Positions 22,533 to 33,743 of a stretch of 64,000 nt of DNA are shown in pieces; position 1 is the stretch's first letter; the number at the start of each line of letters is the position of its first letter. The stretch spans positions 10,826,842 to 10,890,841 of the forward strand of contig OW028579.1 of assembly GCA_932294295.1 (NCBI GenBank), given 5' to 3'. The position numbers and the translations under genes were made by a program. The notes under the pieces are model-generated. The model ran no database searches and was not told the origin of the DNA. It saw only the letters and a program-made list of their open reading frames with translations. The stretch comes from Alitta virens (lineage: Eukaryota; Annelida; Polychaeta; Phyllodocida; Nereididae).

Positions 22533-23530
22533 CATAAACAATCGAGTTGATATGAAATGAGATAAAATATTGTTGTTAGGTTCTCCGGAATCAACACCAT
22601 CACTTTGTGACAGTTATAAAAAAATTATATTAAATATATTATATTATATTAAATAATATTATATTATATTAAATTTTAAAAAGATTTAAAAAAAAATATG
22701 CAATATTTTCACAATGTTACTAATAGTAAAATTGTAACTTAAATTCTCTTGACCATATAAAGGTGACATAATATTTATAAGGTTCAAGTACGCATTTTTA
22801 TATTATGTAAACTGTAATCATCTGTGTGTAGTGAAAATATTACTTGTGTGGTGGACAATGTTATTATTTGGAATTTAACCATAAATCTGCAAGGTGTTTT
22901 TATTTCCACCCTTTAATGTTTCCATAATATAAGCTGATTATTGATTCACGATTGTCACAGTCTGTGTTTGCAAGGATGCCTTTAATAAATACCTGCTCAC
23001 AGTTTTTGCCTGTAGACAGGAATTATTTGAAATTCGAAGCGTAGAAAATACAAAAAAAAGTACAAAATATAAAGTAAAACTGGCCCAAATGAAAGTGACA
23101 TTTTTTAGCCTACTTTTTCGTGTAGAAATAGTTTTCAAAGAGGATTCGCTTAATGTCTGTGTGCAGTTTTTGCCGATGCAAAGGAATAAATTTAAAAGTA
23201 AAAAGGTTCTAATGAAAGTGACATTTTCTATCCTACTTTTTCGTGAAACAATAATATTAAAAAAGAGTATTCAATGAATGTAATATGCGGATTCTCTCAA
23301 CTATGCCAAGGAATTACTTTAAAAAAAAGGAAAGAATAATATCAAAGAGAAAAAAAAGGGTACAAAATACAAATCAAAATAGGTCCTAATGAAAATGATT
23401 TTGGTCTATGTGAAAGAATGCAACTTTTTTAAAAAGGAAGAAATAGAGAAAACCGAAACAAAAGTGATTTTTATCCTACTTTTTTTCATGAAAAGATATA
23501 ATTAAAAGGGAATTGCCTAGTGCCTGTCTC
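22533..23530. repeat. AT-rich sequence with degenerate ~125-bp repeats
   Basis: AATGAAAGTGACATTTT followed by CCTACTTTTTCGTG occurs at 23088 and 23211. Weaker copies lie near 23386 and 23460, at multiples of about 125 bp. 22620-22690 is TATATTAAA-rich. Open frames are short and unremarkable. Confidence 0.55.
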
Positions 23531-23539
23531 CAGGTCAAA

Positions 23540-23702
23540 ACGCCAGTCCTAAACGGTTAATTTGACTATGGCATGCACTGAGCTAACCCAATTCGTGTTA
23601 AGTGACCAGTCGGACGAATTGTGGCCAGTCACGTGGACAAACGGGCGCCAGTCTAAACAGGAAGTGAGCCAGTCACGTGATTTGCCCCAGCACCATATAT
23701 GG
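23540..23702. promoter_or_regulatory. Candidate regulatory cluster: E-boxes, ETS, CArG
   Basis: Within 160 bp lie two CCAGTCACGTG E-boxes (CACGTG at 23630 and 23674), an ETS-type ACAGGAAGTG (23657) and a perfect CArG box CCATATATGG (23693-23702). CCAGTC recurs about five times. The stretch is GC-richer than its surroundings. No gene start is recognised next to it, so the role is inferred only from motifs. Confidence 0.35.
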
Positions 23703-24420
23703 TAATACAGTTGGGACTGGTTCATGAACACTTTATTGCAGAAAATTATAATCATGGAATAGCTATGAATAGCAGTGATGCTTATTGTTTGTATACAGAG
23801 AAAATCAGAATTTACTCACAAGATAAAATACTCCATAAAAATGAATTACTACATGTTGAAAGATATTACCTAATATACTTCTTGACAAATAGCTTACTTT
23901 TGATTCTAGAAGTTGTTTGTTTCACACAAAAAATATTAATATATATATTTTTAAATTGAGTAATGAAAAGTAATCTCCATTAAACTGAAATTTGAATACA
24001 TAAATATTTTATGATGTGAAAACAATTAATTCCTATTTTTTTTTGTGGGGGGGGGGGGGGGTTTCTTTTTCAGTAATTAAGTGGCAGAACAAATTACACA
24101 GTAGTTTATATTTACCAAGTATAATTACTACCTGGTCTTTATCATGAAGTGTTCTTAAAACATGGTTTATGCTACTACTCTTGAATGGCCACAATATCAG
24201 CTCTTTTCTGTATCAAACCGGAGCCATTATACTGGAGTTTAACTGTAGGGACCCACTGGTCAAACATGGCAGAGTATGTAGTAAGTCTGCTCTGGTTATT
24301 AGTGTGGTCAAGTCCACTGTAAATACGACTTAATAGCTGGGTTGTTTTCTCTGAATGGACTGAACTTAAGAGTCACCCTCCATGTTGTTAACATTTTCTG
24401 CCCACTTTACATTTTACGTC
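23703..24420. other. Intergenic sequence, no gene recognised
   Basis: An 86-codon AT-rich frame (23699-23959) has no recognisable domain. A run of 15 G is at 24047-24061. Confidence 0.4.
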
Positions 24421-24648
24421 CTTGACAGGCCAATCTAGAGTCTTTCTCAACTCCCTGGCGACTAGTCAGCCTTGACAGGTTTAACTGCAGAGGCTTAAGA
24501 ACTCTATTGCCATGCACCCATTACACCTGAGTTGGGTGAGGCAGTGGTTGCACTAGGATCTGCCCAACTTCTCCATGTTATGGTGGGGGTTTGAATCTAG
24601 TAATTCATGATTAGCAAGTTTATGCCTAAACCACTAGGCCACAGCCAT
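24421..24648 (-). mobile_element. SINE family C
   Basis: On the minus strand the head (GGCTGTGGCCTAGTGGTTTA, B box AGATTCAAACC) leads to ATGGAGAAGTTGGGCAG, then CTCACCCAACTCAGGTGTAA, and ends in GTTGAGAAAGACTCTAGATT then GGCCTGTCAAGG. Relatives are at 37566, 51654, 53325 and 59089. Confidence 0.75.
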
Positions 24649-24695
24649 ATTTAGTTCATTTAAAAAAATTATTCCTTCCGGTTTTTTTTTAATGT

Positions 24696-24993
24696 TTTTC
24701 TTTCTTTCTGTCTTTCTTTCTTTCTTTTTGTTTCTTTTCTTTTTTCTTTCTTCCTTATTTCTTAATGATTTCTTTCTTTCTATTGTTCTTTCTTTTTCTT
24801 TCTTATCTTTCTTTCTTTCTTTCTTCCTTATTTCTTAATGATTTCTTTCTTTCTATTGTTCTTTCTTTTTCTTTCTTATCTTTCTTTCTTTCTTTCTTCC
24901 TTATTTCTGTACGATTTCTTTCTTTCTATTGTTCTTTCTTTCTTTCTGTTTCTCCCTTTTTTTTCTTTTCTTTCTTTCTTTCTTTCTTTTTTT
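24696..24993. repeat. (TTTC)n array with 73-bp higher-order unit
   Basis: A block containing TTCTTAATGATTTCTTTC recurs at 24765 and 24838 (73-bp spacing), with a third variant near 24911. Open frames are by-products. Confidence 0.9.
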
Positions 24994-25689
24994 CAAAGCA
25001 ATCTATTTTCATTTCTTCACAGTAACAATGGTAATCACTGGATGATTTCACATCTAGGCACTTTGCAGCAAAATAATGCATGGAGGACACAAAATAGCAG
25101 AAAACGCGAATCTTTCATGCCATTTTCACAAACAGAAAAAAGCAAGCGAGCGATAATTGAGACTCATGAGTCTGCAAATGGCCAGGCTTTTTCCTGCTTT
25201 GTCTCTATTAAGGTAAAAGCAAGAATTCTTCCACTATATTGCAAAGAAGCTTAATGCCGTTTGCTACAATTGTAGAAAGCTATAAGAGCGAATGTTGGTC
25301 TACTCCAAGACGTTAAGATGGTAATCCGAAATACTCTACATGCGAAAAGAACAGACGTCGGAGGCTAAAAGCGATGTTACATAGAATTGAGTACTGCAAG
25401 TTTAAATTGTATTGTTTTTTTGTCGTTTTCATGAAACCATTACGAAGATGTATAAGAATTTAGAAAATGCTTGTTATATGAAAATGAATTACTGATATGA
25501 ACGTAATAGCACCTTGAACAGAGCACATGATTTTTAGATTAGTAAATCTAAAATATTGACACATTCTCAGTCTAGAATTTGTTTATCAAACTGCCTTTAC
25601 CCCAAGAAACCACTGGCAATTTACAGAATGCCTTGGTGTGTTATTCTTTATCAAGTTAATTGAGGGTGCATAGGTACAAAGCCCACTCC
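24994..25689. other. Intergenic sequence, no gene recognised
   Basis: The frame that runs out of the TTTC array to 25254 becomes mixed in composition (to KVKARILPLYCKEA), but nothing identifies it as coding. Confidence 0.35.
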
Positions 25690-25757
25690 ATGCCATGGTC
25701 CCTGCCTGTCCTAATTAGCCCATCAGGTGCAGAAATACAGGACGTAAAGCCCTAACT
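25690..25757 (+). mobile_element. SINE family B, 3' fragment
   Basis: GGTCCCTGCCTGTCCTAATT, AGCCCATCAGGTGCAG and AAATACAGGACGTAAAGCCC match the 3' domain of family B (full copies at 43272 and 60026). The head is missing. Confidence 0.85.
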
Positions 25758-25786
25758 GTAACTGTCTCAGCATGGTTATTACAATA

Positions 25787-26107
25787 GAGTCTTTTCACTG
25801 AGCAGCCCTGAATTCAGCAAGACATAAGTCTTTCCTCTCCTCTCATTAATAATTTTGCTTTTCAGACATGGAAGATAATAACTAACTTATTCAACAAATA
25901 TAACTTTCTTAGGAAAATAACAAAAATCAACTGAAAGATAAAGTGTCAAATATACATTAAAATGCACTAAAAATACTGCTGCTAGGATGCACTTTGCTTC
26001 AGCCAATCACAGTCAAGGGCAGAAACTTTTTCAGCCAATTGAATTGCAGTATTCTGTCATAGCCACCTGGTGGAAATACAGAGAACCCTTCCGTGAAAAT
26101 CCACTAT
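25787..26107 (+). mobile_element. MITE-like 320-bp dispersed repeat, copy 2
   Basis: Same element as 8381-8696, in the same orientation. CCAAT motifs are retained, but the E2F-like motif is mutated (GGGCAGAAA). Confidence 0.8.
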
Positions 26108-26746
26108 TTTGGTCCGTAAGCAAATTTATTACAATTAGGATATGAAATGTACTTGGTGGGCGAAGATTTATTCCCACCATATAATTGTAGCCAATCTTCC
26201 TAACTATGACTTCCTTAAGATACGTTTTACTTAAAGCTCGGCCCATCTGATAACTTATGGAACTGCTTAACACCCAGCACATCAGTTCAGTACAATGCCA
26301 GTCTACAAGCTGATTAACTAAGGCTGATTTCTTTCTATTTTTTTTTCTGGTTTTCTTTTTTTTTGGCCCCAGCAGAATGCCACCTCATTGCTTACCCCGA
26401 GGTCTATTATGATTCCAGCCTCAGCCCATGCTGCTAAAAAGCGGACTCAACCCAGGCTAGGGGAATTGGCTACAAGTTAATTGTCCGCAATTCTGGCCCA
26501 AAATCTTGATCCGCTGACTAGACCAGTCCTCATGGGGAGATTCTAAAAAGCGGCTCAGAGAACAGAATGCACTGTAGGAGTCTAAACAGCAGACCGGTTT
26601 CTCCTCTGAGTAAGTCTACTCACTTGAGGGTAAATAATTTATCACCAGTGAGGTAGTTTAGTGGGTTAGCTCCACCTTGTCACACTACTCTGTTATAGAT
26701 ATGGGGGAAGAACGAATAGAATAGAATAGAAGTTCATTGTTAAGGA
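26108..26746. other. Intergenic sequence, no gene recognised
   Basis: No coding or repeat signal beyond short poly-T runs and an (AATAG)3 block at 26715. Confidence 0.4.
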
Positions 26747-26789
26747 GAGATAGATAGATAATTAGAAAGTTAGATCTATACATAGATAT

Positions 26790-26824
<35 letters not shown>

Positions 26825-27098
26825 TAGAAAGTGCAGCCCTCTAAAGCAAGTGCTAGCCACTCACGATTGATTGATGAGTTGAGAAAGAAAGAAGGAGTCC
26901 ACCCATTTTACACATTTACGCCATGGGGTAGGATCTTTTACTTGCCTCAGCATAGACCAAGTATAAGCGCCAATTTAACGTCTTAATACAAAGAACATCC
27001 TGCAGCTGAGATATTGCTCATGAAGGGTACCCGGACTGGAGATTGAACCTGGGTCGAGCGTCTTACCACTAGACCATCCTGTGGTCCACCCAGCTGCC
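26747..27098 (-). mobile_element. SINE A1 with (GATA)n tail
   Basis: The minus-strand tail is 26747-26826 ((ATCT)n on that strand). The body then follows: GGGCTGCACTTTC, CTCATCAATCAATCG, CATGGCGTAAATGTG, TATGCTGAGGCAAGTAAAAG and GACGTTAAATTGG. The head (GGTCTAGTGGTAAGACGC) ends at CAGCTG near 27098. This is a near-complete copy. Confidence 0.85.
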
Positions 27099-27840
27099 AC
27101 ACAAACAAGCAGATACTCAAGTAAGCGAGTAAGCAGTATATAGGTCTCTCAAAGCAAGCGAGCAAGCAAACACCTGTGGCCTTCATTGAGCTGAAAGCCT
27201 CACTTCGAGGTCATTCGGTCGCCATTTTTCATGTTGAGAGACTGTTGTTGTTTTTGCCATAAAATGGCCGCAGTCTCAGCTTATAGCTTCTTCTCAGTCA
27301 ATTTCTATCTTGGGAGAAACATTTTCCAATTGAAAGACCATAGAGACAAAAGTAGAAGAAAGCTGCAAGAGTAGGAGAGCCCTTAAGATAGAAGCAGAGT
27401 TAGAAGTGGCAAATTCATCCCATATATAGCCGAGTACGCGGATAGAGTTACTTCATATTGCGATATATAACGCTCGCTTTTAAGGTTTCCAACTGTTTAA
27501 GTTGTGGGCTATTTCACAATACATTAATGTTGGTAATGTCATTCACTGATTCACTTAATAGAATTATAAAGCCATATTATTGGAAAGTTCCAAAGACAGA
27601 ATGAATTTCATATCATGGAAAAGGAATAGTGAATATGGTTACAGTCTAAATTAAAAATCATTAAGAAGCTATTAATATCCTATTTCATGAATGTAAATTC
27701 ATGATATAATACAAGAAAATATACCGATCTTTACTGCTAATTGACTGACTAATTGTTTGAAAAACTTCCAAACATTATTTAATTGTTGACTTTGCGCATT
27801 GCTATTAAAATACGAATATTGCAAAAGGATAGTGAAAAAC
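27099..27840. other. Intergenic sequence, no gene recognised
   Basis: GGTCGCCATTTTTCATG near 27220 is YY1-like. Nothing else stands out. Confidence 0.4.
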
Positions 27841-28258
27841 ATCACCTAGAATGACCCAGTGTAACATTTCCGATCTTTTTCCCCCAAAACCACACACTGG
27901 AATGATGAAAAAACAATCCCATACAAGCTCATGAAATCTTCTGCATATACAGTGTACCAATTACTCTTTATATGCGGAACAGAGCTGGTTCTGATAAGCT
28001 AAAATGATGAGCCAGATATCGTGAATAAAAACTCGGTGCAGAGTGTGGAATTTAATTCACGAGTTTCATTTGATGCAGGAATCCATCATTTTTCATTGTG
28101 TCTTTTCCATTCAATCTTCTTTCATCTTCTATTTGTGCTCTGTACCTCTCCATCTTCAATTCATTTCAGCCAGTTGTGATTCATGCAAAATTGCCGAAGG
28201 GATACGGCAGATAGCTAAGGAATATAGTAGTACCATAGCAAGCTATGGAATGTGTACA
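27841..28258 (+). repeat. Long inverted-repeat arm, left copy
   Basis: It matches the reverse complement of 32371-32765 almost throughout, with a 12-13 bp indel near 28228-28240. An open frame at 28043-28276 and its counterpart at 32371-32574 (minus) share most residues only because the DNA is repeated. Confidence 0.9.
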
Positions 28259-28574
28259 ACCAAATGCTATATATAAAAACCTATAGGGTATATAAGGTAT
28301 AGCGAAAAATGAATAGCTCACAAGAGACAATGTACAGTTCAATTGTTTGAAATTGGCTTCTCATTTTTCGCACTAAGCCAGACGACTACTGGAATTCTAT
28401 GCTACCAGTGGCAAAACTTCATGCAAGATTAAAAGCAGCAAGAGGCTCTTTAATTGAATAATATTTTATTAGTATTAAACAGAATATTTCTTCTGCCAAT
28501 ATTTATATTAGTAATATTCTCATGCTTGGTATGGTAACACACATATTGTTCAGAGCTGTCATAATACACCTTTA

Positions 28575-28698
28575 TGAAGTTTATTTTTAAACTTTAAATC
28601 CAGGTTGAAGTTTATTTTTAAACTTTAAATCCAGGTTGAAGTTTATTTTTCAACTTTAAATCCAGGTTGAAGTTGATTTTTCAACTTTATGGACCAGA
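28575..28698. repeat. 31-bp minisatellite, four units
   Basis: TGAAGTTTATTTTTAAACTT starts at 28575, 28606 and 28637, with a diverged fourth unit at 28668. Each unit contains the imperfect palindrome AAGTTTATTTTTAAACTT. Confidence 0.95.
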
Positions 28699-28985
28699 TT
28701 GTGTGAGTATTACAACAACAATGCTTTCTCAATCTTGTGCATGAATTCTTATTATTGCTCCTCTTCTCAATGTAATAAAAGGAAATGTTTTCAGCAGACC
28801 ATTGTGATGCAAGATTGCGTAATGGTGATTGTCAGGCCACTTCATTCAATAAAGTGAATGGAGGAATTGACCAATTAGGGCAAAGAACAGTAAGGTGGGG
28901 GTTTAACATGGAAGGTGAGCGTGTCATTGATGCCCGTGGCATGTAATACGGTGTAACCCCAATTTGAGCACACTTTATTAGTGGT

Positions 28986-29160
28986 AGATTTCGATTCAGA
29001 TTCATTCATTTTATTTCACATTCATAAAACATATATTATAAATTTAATTTTCAAAACATTTTGCACATAATGTGAGGAGACCCCACTCAGAAGGTATCAC
29101 TTCGCTATCGTGGGGCCACCTACAGGGATTAAAGATTCATCAAATATTTTCTATACTATT
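28986..29160 (-). mobile_element. LINE-type 3' end, minus strand
   Basis: On the minus strand the sequence runs through GGTGGCCCCACGATAGCG and GTGGGGTCTCCTCAC to GTGAAATAAAATGAATGAAT, then CTGAATCGAAATC. The end with TGAATC-like units resembles 8131-8278. No coding part remains. Confidence 0.45.
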
Positions 29161-29327
29161 TCAAATTAACAAAACAAAAATATAAACAGTGCTCTTCATC
29201 AAGACTGACTTCTAAGAACACTAACTTTTTGGTCATTTCACTATGAAGATCACCATTATATTAGGATCCATTACAAATGGCAAGTCTGTTTTTTTCGATC
29301 ATATTTTTCCTTTTATATAAATAGCAT

Positions 29328-29571
29328 GGAGCAGCACAAAATGGACAGAAATGTTAGCAACAAGTCAAACCCCAATTTTCCAGCTTATAAAAAGACATTC
29401 ATATGAAACATTTAACTTAAACTTCGCTTTATGGTTAAAATAATTACAAGATGGCAAAAAATTATCATTGCCAAGTATAGAAACTTTTAGTTAATTGATA
29501 CAGAGTGACGTTTTTACAAGTGAAAAAGTTGAGGTTGAACTTGTCAGCTTCTGTCCATTTTGTGCTGCTCC
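29328..29571. mobile_element. MITE with 23-bp perfect terminal inverted repeats
   Basis: GGAGCAGCACAAAATGGACA (then GAA) at 29328-29350 is exactly inverted at 29549-29571, and weaker inversion continues inward. 244 bp, AT-rich, non-coding. A target duplication could not be settled. Confidence 0.7.
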
Positions 29572-29658
29572 AAGCTCTTTATGGCAAATTATGACCAAAA
29601 CAAAGGTGGAAATGTATTATGGACCTACTGTAAGGTAATTGTTTACCTCAAGGGCTGT

Positions 29659-29765
29659 GGTAAGGTAAGGTAAGGTAAGGTAAGGTAAGGTAAGGCAAGG
29701 CAAGGCAAGGCAAGGTAAGGTAAGTAAAGCAAGGTTAGGTAAGGTAAGGCAAGGTAAGGTAAGGT
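29659..29765. repeat. (GGTAA)n pentanucleotide array
   Basis: TAAGG units with GCAAG variants in the middle. Confidence 0.95.
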
Positions 29766-29768
29766 ACA

Positions 29769-29910
29769 ACATAGTGTGGAAACTAAGCCTATCATCTCAT
29801 CATTACGTCTGATCTGGCGGTTGTTTGTAACAGCTGAATAAGCTTCATTCTAATCGTATAAATACAATACATTACAATACAATACAATGCAATACAATAT
29901 AATTTCATGT
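29769..29910 (+). mobile_element. SINE A2 3' fragment with (ACAAT)n tail
   Basis: ATAGTGTGGAAACTAAGCC and ATCATCTCATCATTACGTCT belong to the A2 3' domain. It is followed by AAGCTTCATTC and then by ATACA/ACAAT units (29866-29905). The minus-strand A2 copy at 45624-45773 has the same type of tail. Confidence 0.65.
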
Positions 29911-30462
29911 TCTTACTATATGTCTGTGCTTATTACAGTTGCAACAAGTGTCATTTCATGCCAGAATTGCAATATGTAATCATCGAACCGCAACAATTTC
30001 TGACCACTGCAGACTGACTAACAGAGACGGCATGTTATGGTACTGAAACACAACTACAGACGAGGGTATAATGACACCAAAATGGACAGTCAGTGTTGCA
30101 AAAACGGACATATAGAAACTAATACAAAGAAACAGAAATTGACAACTAACATAAATTGAATAGCGAAAAACGAAACTAATGCACTTCGTGAAGCTTTAAA
30201 ACCAGATAATGCTCCCGTTGATGAGACGCAATCTTTTTGAACAACATCCGCAGAGAACCCAAAAAGCTGGTGTAAATGGTAAAAATTGTGTCACTGAAAT
30301 ATTCAGTAAGCGTTACACCGCCGCCAGACAGCCAAGCCATTTATTTTCATGAATAAGAAATGCAGTCTATTGGAAGCTAGGTGGGCTAGCCCAGAGAGTG
30401 AGTGACAAGCCAGCCTGGAAAAGCAAAGGAATGAATAGTCATGTCATCCCCAGATACAGTTC
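29911..30462. other. Intergenic sequence, no gene recognised
   Basis: No repeat or coding evidence. Confidence 0.4.
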
Positions 30463-30940
30463 ATGCAGCTTTACTGTATCAGTACCAACGTATCAGCTTC
30501 ATTGTATCATTTTTATAGTATCAGCTTCATAGTATCAGCTTTAGTGTATCAGCTAACAGTATCAACTGTATTTTACCAGCTTTATAGTATCAGATTCATT
30601 GTATCAGCTTCAGTATATCAGCTCAAAGTATTAAATACTCTTTACCAGCTTCATAGTATCAGCTTCATAGTATCAGATTCATAGTATCAGCTTTAGTGGA
30701 TCAGCTAACAGTATCAACTGTATTTTACCAGCTTTATAGTATCAGATTCATTGTATCAGCTTCAGTATATCAGCTCAAAGTATTAAATGCACTTTACCAG
30801 CTTCATAGTATCAGCTTCATTGTATTAGTTTCAATGTAACAGCTTCATAGTATAAGCTTCACTGTATACATCAGCCTCACTGTATCATGTTCACTCTATC
30901 AGATTCACTGTAGCAGCATCACAGTGTTAGCTTCACTGTA
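30463..30940. repeat. GTATCAGCTTCA minisatellite with 152-bp higher-order unit
   Basis: Monomers of about 15 bp (AGTATCAGCTTCAT and variants) run through the region. CTTTAGTGTATCAGCTAAC at 30539 recurs as CTTTAGTGGATCAGCTAAC at 30691, giving a higher-order period of 152 bp over about two units. Confidence 0.9.
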
Positions 30941-31954
30941 TCTGGTTATTCTGATGGTTTCATCAATAGTGGACTTTCAGACATACATAATTGGTTTAAA
31001 TTAAATAAACTTTCATTGAATGCCAATAAAACTAAAGCTATGTTGTTTCACATTAATCGAAATCATACTAACCAACCAAATCTCCAAATCAATGGCATTT
31101 CTGTAGAATTATTTGAAAGGTTCAATTACCTTGAAAACCACACTTAACTATAATATCTAAAAAAATTTCCTACTGCTGTCATAATTATGTCTCATATTAC
31201 TTCATACTTCTCTAATACTGCCTCATTTTAAATATGGGATACATTTGTGGGGAACTCGATCAGGAAAGATATTGACACTTTAAAAACAATAAAATCAAAA
31301 TCGGTAATTAAAAGATGAATAGGCAATGCAAAATACAATGCCCACACAGATCCAATTTTCAAATCATTCCGTCTCTTGAATGTAACTGATATCTTTAAGC
31401 TCCAGGAATTCAAATTTATTTACAAACTTAACAATGAGTTATTCTTGAATTATTTTTCATCTGCCATGTCCATCAGACAATCAAATATACATGATCATAA
31501 TACGCCCAGTAAGAAACTTTAGAATACCTCAACATAGACTATCTATTTCCCTTTGTTGTGTAGATATAGCTTGTCCTCTACTCTGAATAACTGTTCACCA
31601 GCTATGTTAGATAAAGTCAATACTCACAGCCTCCCTGGGTTTATCACATAAATCAAAATTATTTCTTTAATCTTTATGAAGAAACTTGTTTTATAAGGAA
31701 ACAACCCAGCTTTGTAAGTATTTGAATATTTTTGTAAAATATTTCAAGTAATTAATCCTAGTTAGTATCTGCCAGTGTTAAATCTCGGCTTGTGTATTCC
31801 ATAAGCGATACAACAGTGTCTTCGATACACGACCCACTCATCATCACAATCATACATATTTATAATCGCATTCTGTATGTGCTTTTGTATTTGTACTAAT
31901 TTTCTTTTTCCACATACATGTGATGATTACTGAAATAAAATAAACTAAACTAAT
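30941..31954 (+). pseudogene. LINE reverse transcriptase relic with AAACT tail
   Basis: From about 30960 the frame reads INSGLSDIHNWFKLNKLSLN and then KTKAMLFH, a hallmark of the RT palm/thumb region in CR1/Jockey-like elements (NWF-x-x-NKLSLN-x-x-KTK). After frameshifts, FKSFRLLNVTDIFKLQEFKF near 31355-31415 and NTHSLPGFIT near 31618-31648 match the usual downstream region. The 3' end is TGAAATAAAATAAACTAAAC at about 31930-31950, with about two AAACT units and no poly(A). It is a different lineage from 20855-22532 and is inactive. Confidence 0.75.
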
Positions 31955-31997
31955 ATACTTCACTATAGCAGATTCATGGAATGAGATTCACTGTATA

Positions 31998-32157
31998 AGA
32001 CCATTCCAACCGCTGGGTCCCGGGTTCGATTCCGGTCCAGCCTAAGTTTGATGGTTGTTTCATCCTTCATCTCATTGTCATGGTCCCTGCCTGTCCTAAT
32101 TAGCCCAACAGGTGCAGAAATACAGGACGCAAAGCCCTAATCACCCCACCCACCCAC
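31998..32157 (+). mobile_element. SINE family B, head truncated
   Basis: It starts within the head (CCATTCCAACCGCTGGGTCC, B box GGTTCGATTCC) and continues through CTGCCTGTCCTAATTAGCCC and CAGGTGCAGAAATACAGGAC to a CACCCACCC tail. Confidence 0.85.
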
Positions 32158-32227
32158 TGTATAAGAGCACCACTGTAGCAACTTCAATGTATGAGCTTTA
32201 ATGTAATTTTGTACCGGCTAAAAATTT

Positions 32228-32285
32228 CATTCATTCATTCATTCAGTCAGCCAGTCAGTCAGTCAGGCAGCCAGCCAGCCAGCTG
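32228..32285. repeat. (ATTC)n / (AGTC)n / (AGCC)n compound microsatellite
   Basis: CATT units change to CAGT and then to CAGC units within 60 bp. Confidence 0.9.
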
Positions 32286-32370
32286 GTCAGTGTAATACTT
32301 ATCTGCATTCCTACATAATTTAGTGGTAATATTATACTCCATAGCTTAATTTGTATGTCAGCTTTCTGCT

Positions 32371-32765
32371 TTATACATTCTGTAGCTTTCTATATTCCTT
32401 AGCTATCTGCCATATCCCTTCGGCAATTTTGCATGAATCACAACTGGCTGAAATGAATTGAAGATGGAGAGGTACAGAGCACAAATAGAAGATGAAAGAA
32501 GATTGAATGGAAAAGACACAATGAAAAATGATGGATTCCTGCATCAAATGAAACTCGTGAATTAAATTCCACACTCTGCACCGAGTTTCTATTCACGATA
32601 TCTGGCTCATCATTTTAGCCTATCAGAACCAGCTCTGTTCCGCATATAAAGAGTAATTGGTACACTGTATATGCAGAAGATTTCATGAGCTTGTTTTTTC
32701 ATCATTCATTGTGTGGGTTTGGGGGAAAAAGATCGGAAATGTTGCACTGGGTCATTCTAGTTGAT
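32371..32765 (-). repeat. Long inverted-repeat arm, right copy
   Basis: Partner of 27841-28258; see there. The shared outer end is CTAGAATGACCCAGTG (read inward), and the shared inner end is near AATATAG/AAGCTA. Confidence 0.9.
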
Positions 32766-32779
32766 GCTATACAAAATTC

Positions 32780-32890
32780 CTGGCCCTGGCACTCTTCATT
32801 TGCTACATCTCAGCTGGATGGTGTTCCCTTGAGATATTAAATTGGGTACACTTTGTACTAGGTGTTGTATGCTGAGGTTACTAAGAAACA
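32780..32890 (+). mobile_element. SINE A core fragment, decayed
   Basis: CTGGCACTCTTCATTTGCTA, ATCTCAGCTGGATG and TATTAAATTGGG align with the head-core junction of family A. Confidence 0.55.
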
Positions 32891-33743
32891 TCAAGTTTTT
32901 TACCACCAGCTAGAGAAATCATTTGTATAAGATATTTGATTTAATACCCAAGATGTTTTCTCAGTTGTTTCTGGTCAAACAAGGAAGCATTCAAGCTGAG
33001 AAAGAAACACAGAGAATCAAAGAAAGCAGGAAACCAACAGAACCAAAAGTGACAAAGAAAAACATGGCCTAATGGCTGTTAGAAACTTCATCAATGCTCT
33101 GTATTCTTTTTTGTTCCTTTTTGTAGCTTTTCTTGCTTTGAAGTTTTTGACCTTTTCGACTTATCTTAATCGACGCTTTTAGAGAACTTTCCATTTCCCC
33201 CGGCTGTTTAAGACTAACAGGAAGAAGTAGAGAAAAACCGGAAGTGCTATTGTGACCTTCCAGGGGCATTCTGGGATAGATGAATAACACTCAAATAGCC
33301 TCAAACTCTCTATAAGTGTGAAAAAGAATACACAACTAAGGACTCCCTGAGAGTTGAGGGACCAAAATAGCTCCTTGCATAACTCCCAACATAACCGAAG
33401 ACTGTCAAACTAAATTGGTTTTCTAAAGAATGAGACACAGCTATAATGCATAGAGCACTTGGCTGTCAGGGATAACTGCTTCTTTTCAAGTGGATATGAA
33501 GTATACGCTTTTGTCTTTAAACTTTGAAATAAAGTCTTTTTTAAAGAATTTTCTGGAGAAAGATGTTGCCAGTTGGTAATGATTTGCCTTCTTTTTATTT
33601 AGTAGTAGCCTTTCACACCTACACAATATGTTGAACGATAGCTTTCAAGAACGAGGGAAAAATACTTGAAACACCCACAATTAACAAGCTGAACCAAGCC
33701 ATACCAAACTGGAAATATGGAAATATCTAACAGTTAGAAAAAA
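32891..33743. other. Intergenic sequence, no gene recognised
   Basis: A minus-strand frame (33069-33290) is Lys/Ser-rich without recognisable similarity. Confidence 0.35.

Noticed and set aside
28043..28276. 77-codon frame also found at 32371-32574 on the other strand
   Set aside because: The shared protein is a consequence of the inverted DNA repeat. There is no codon-level conservation beyond DNA identity and no domain.
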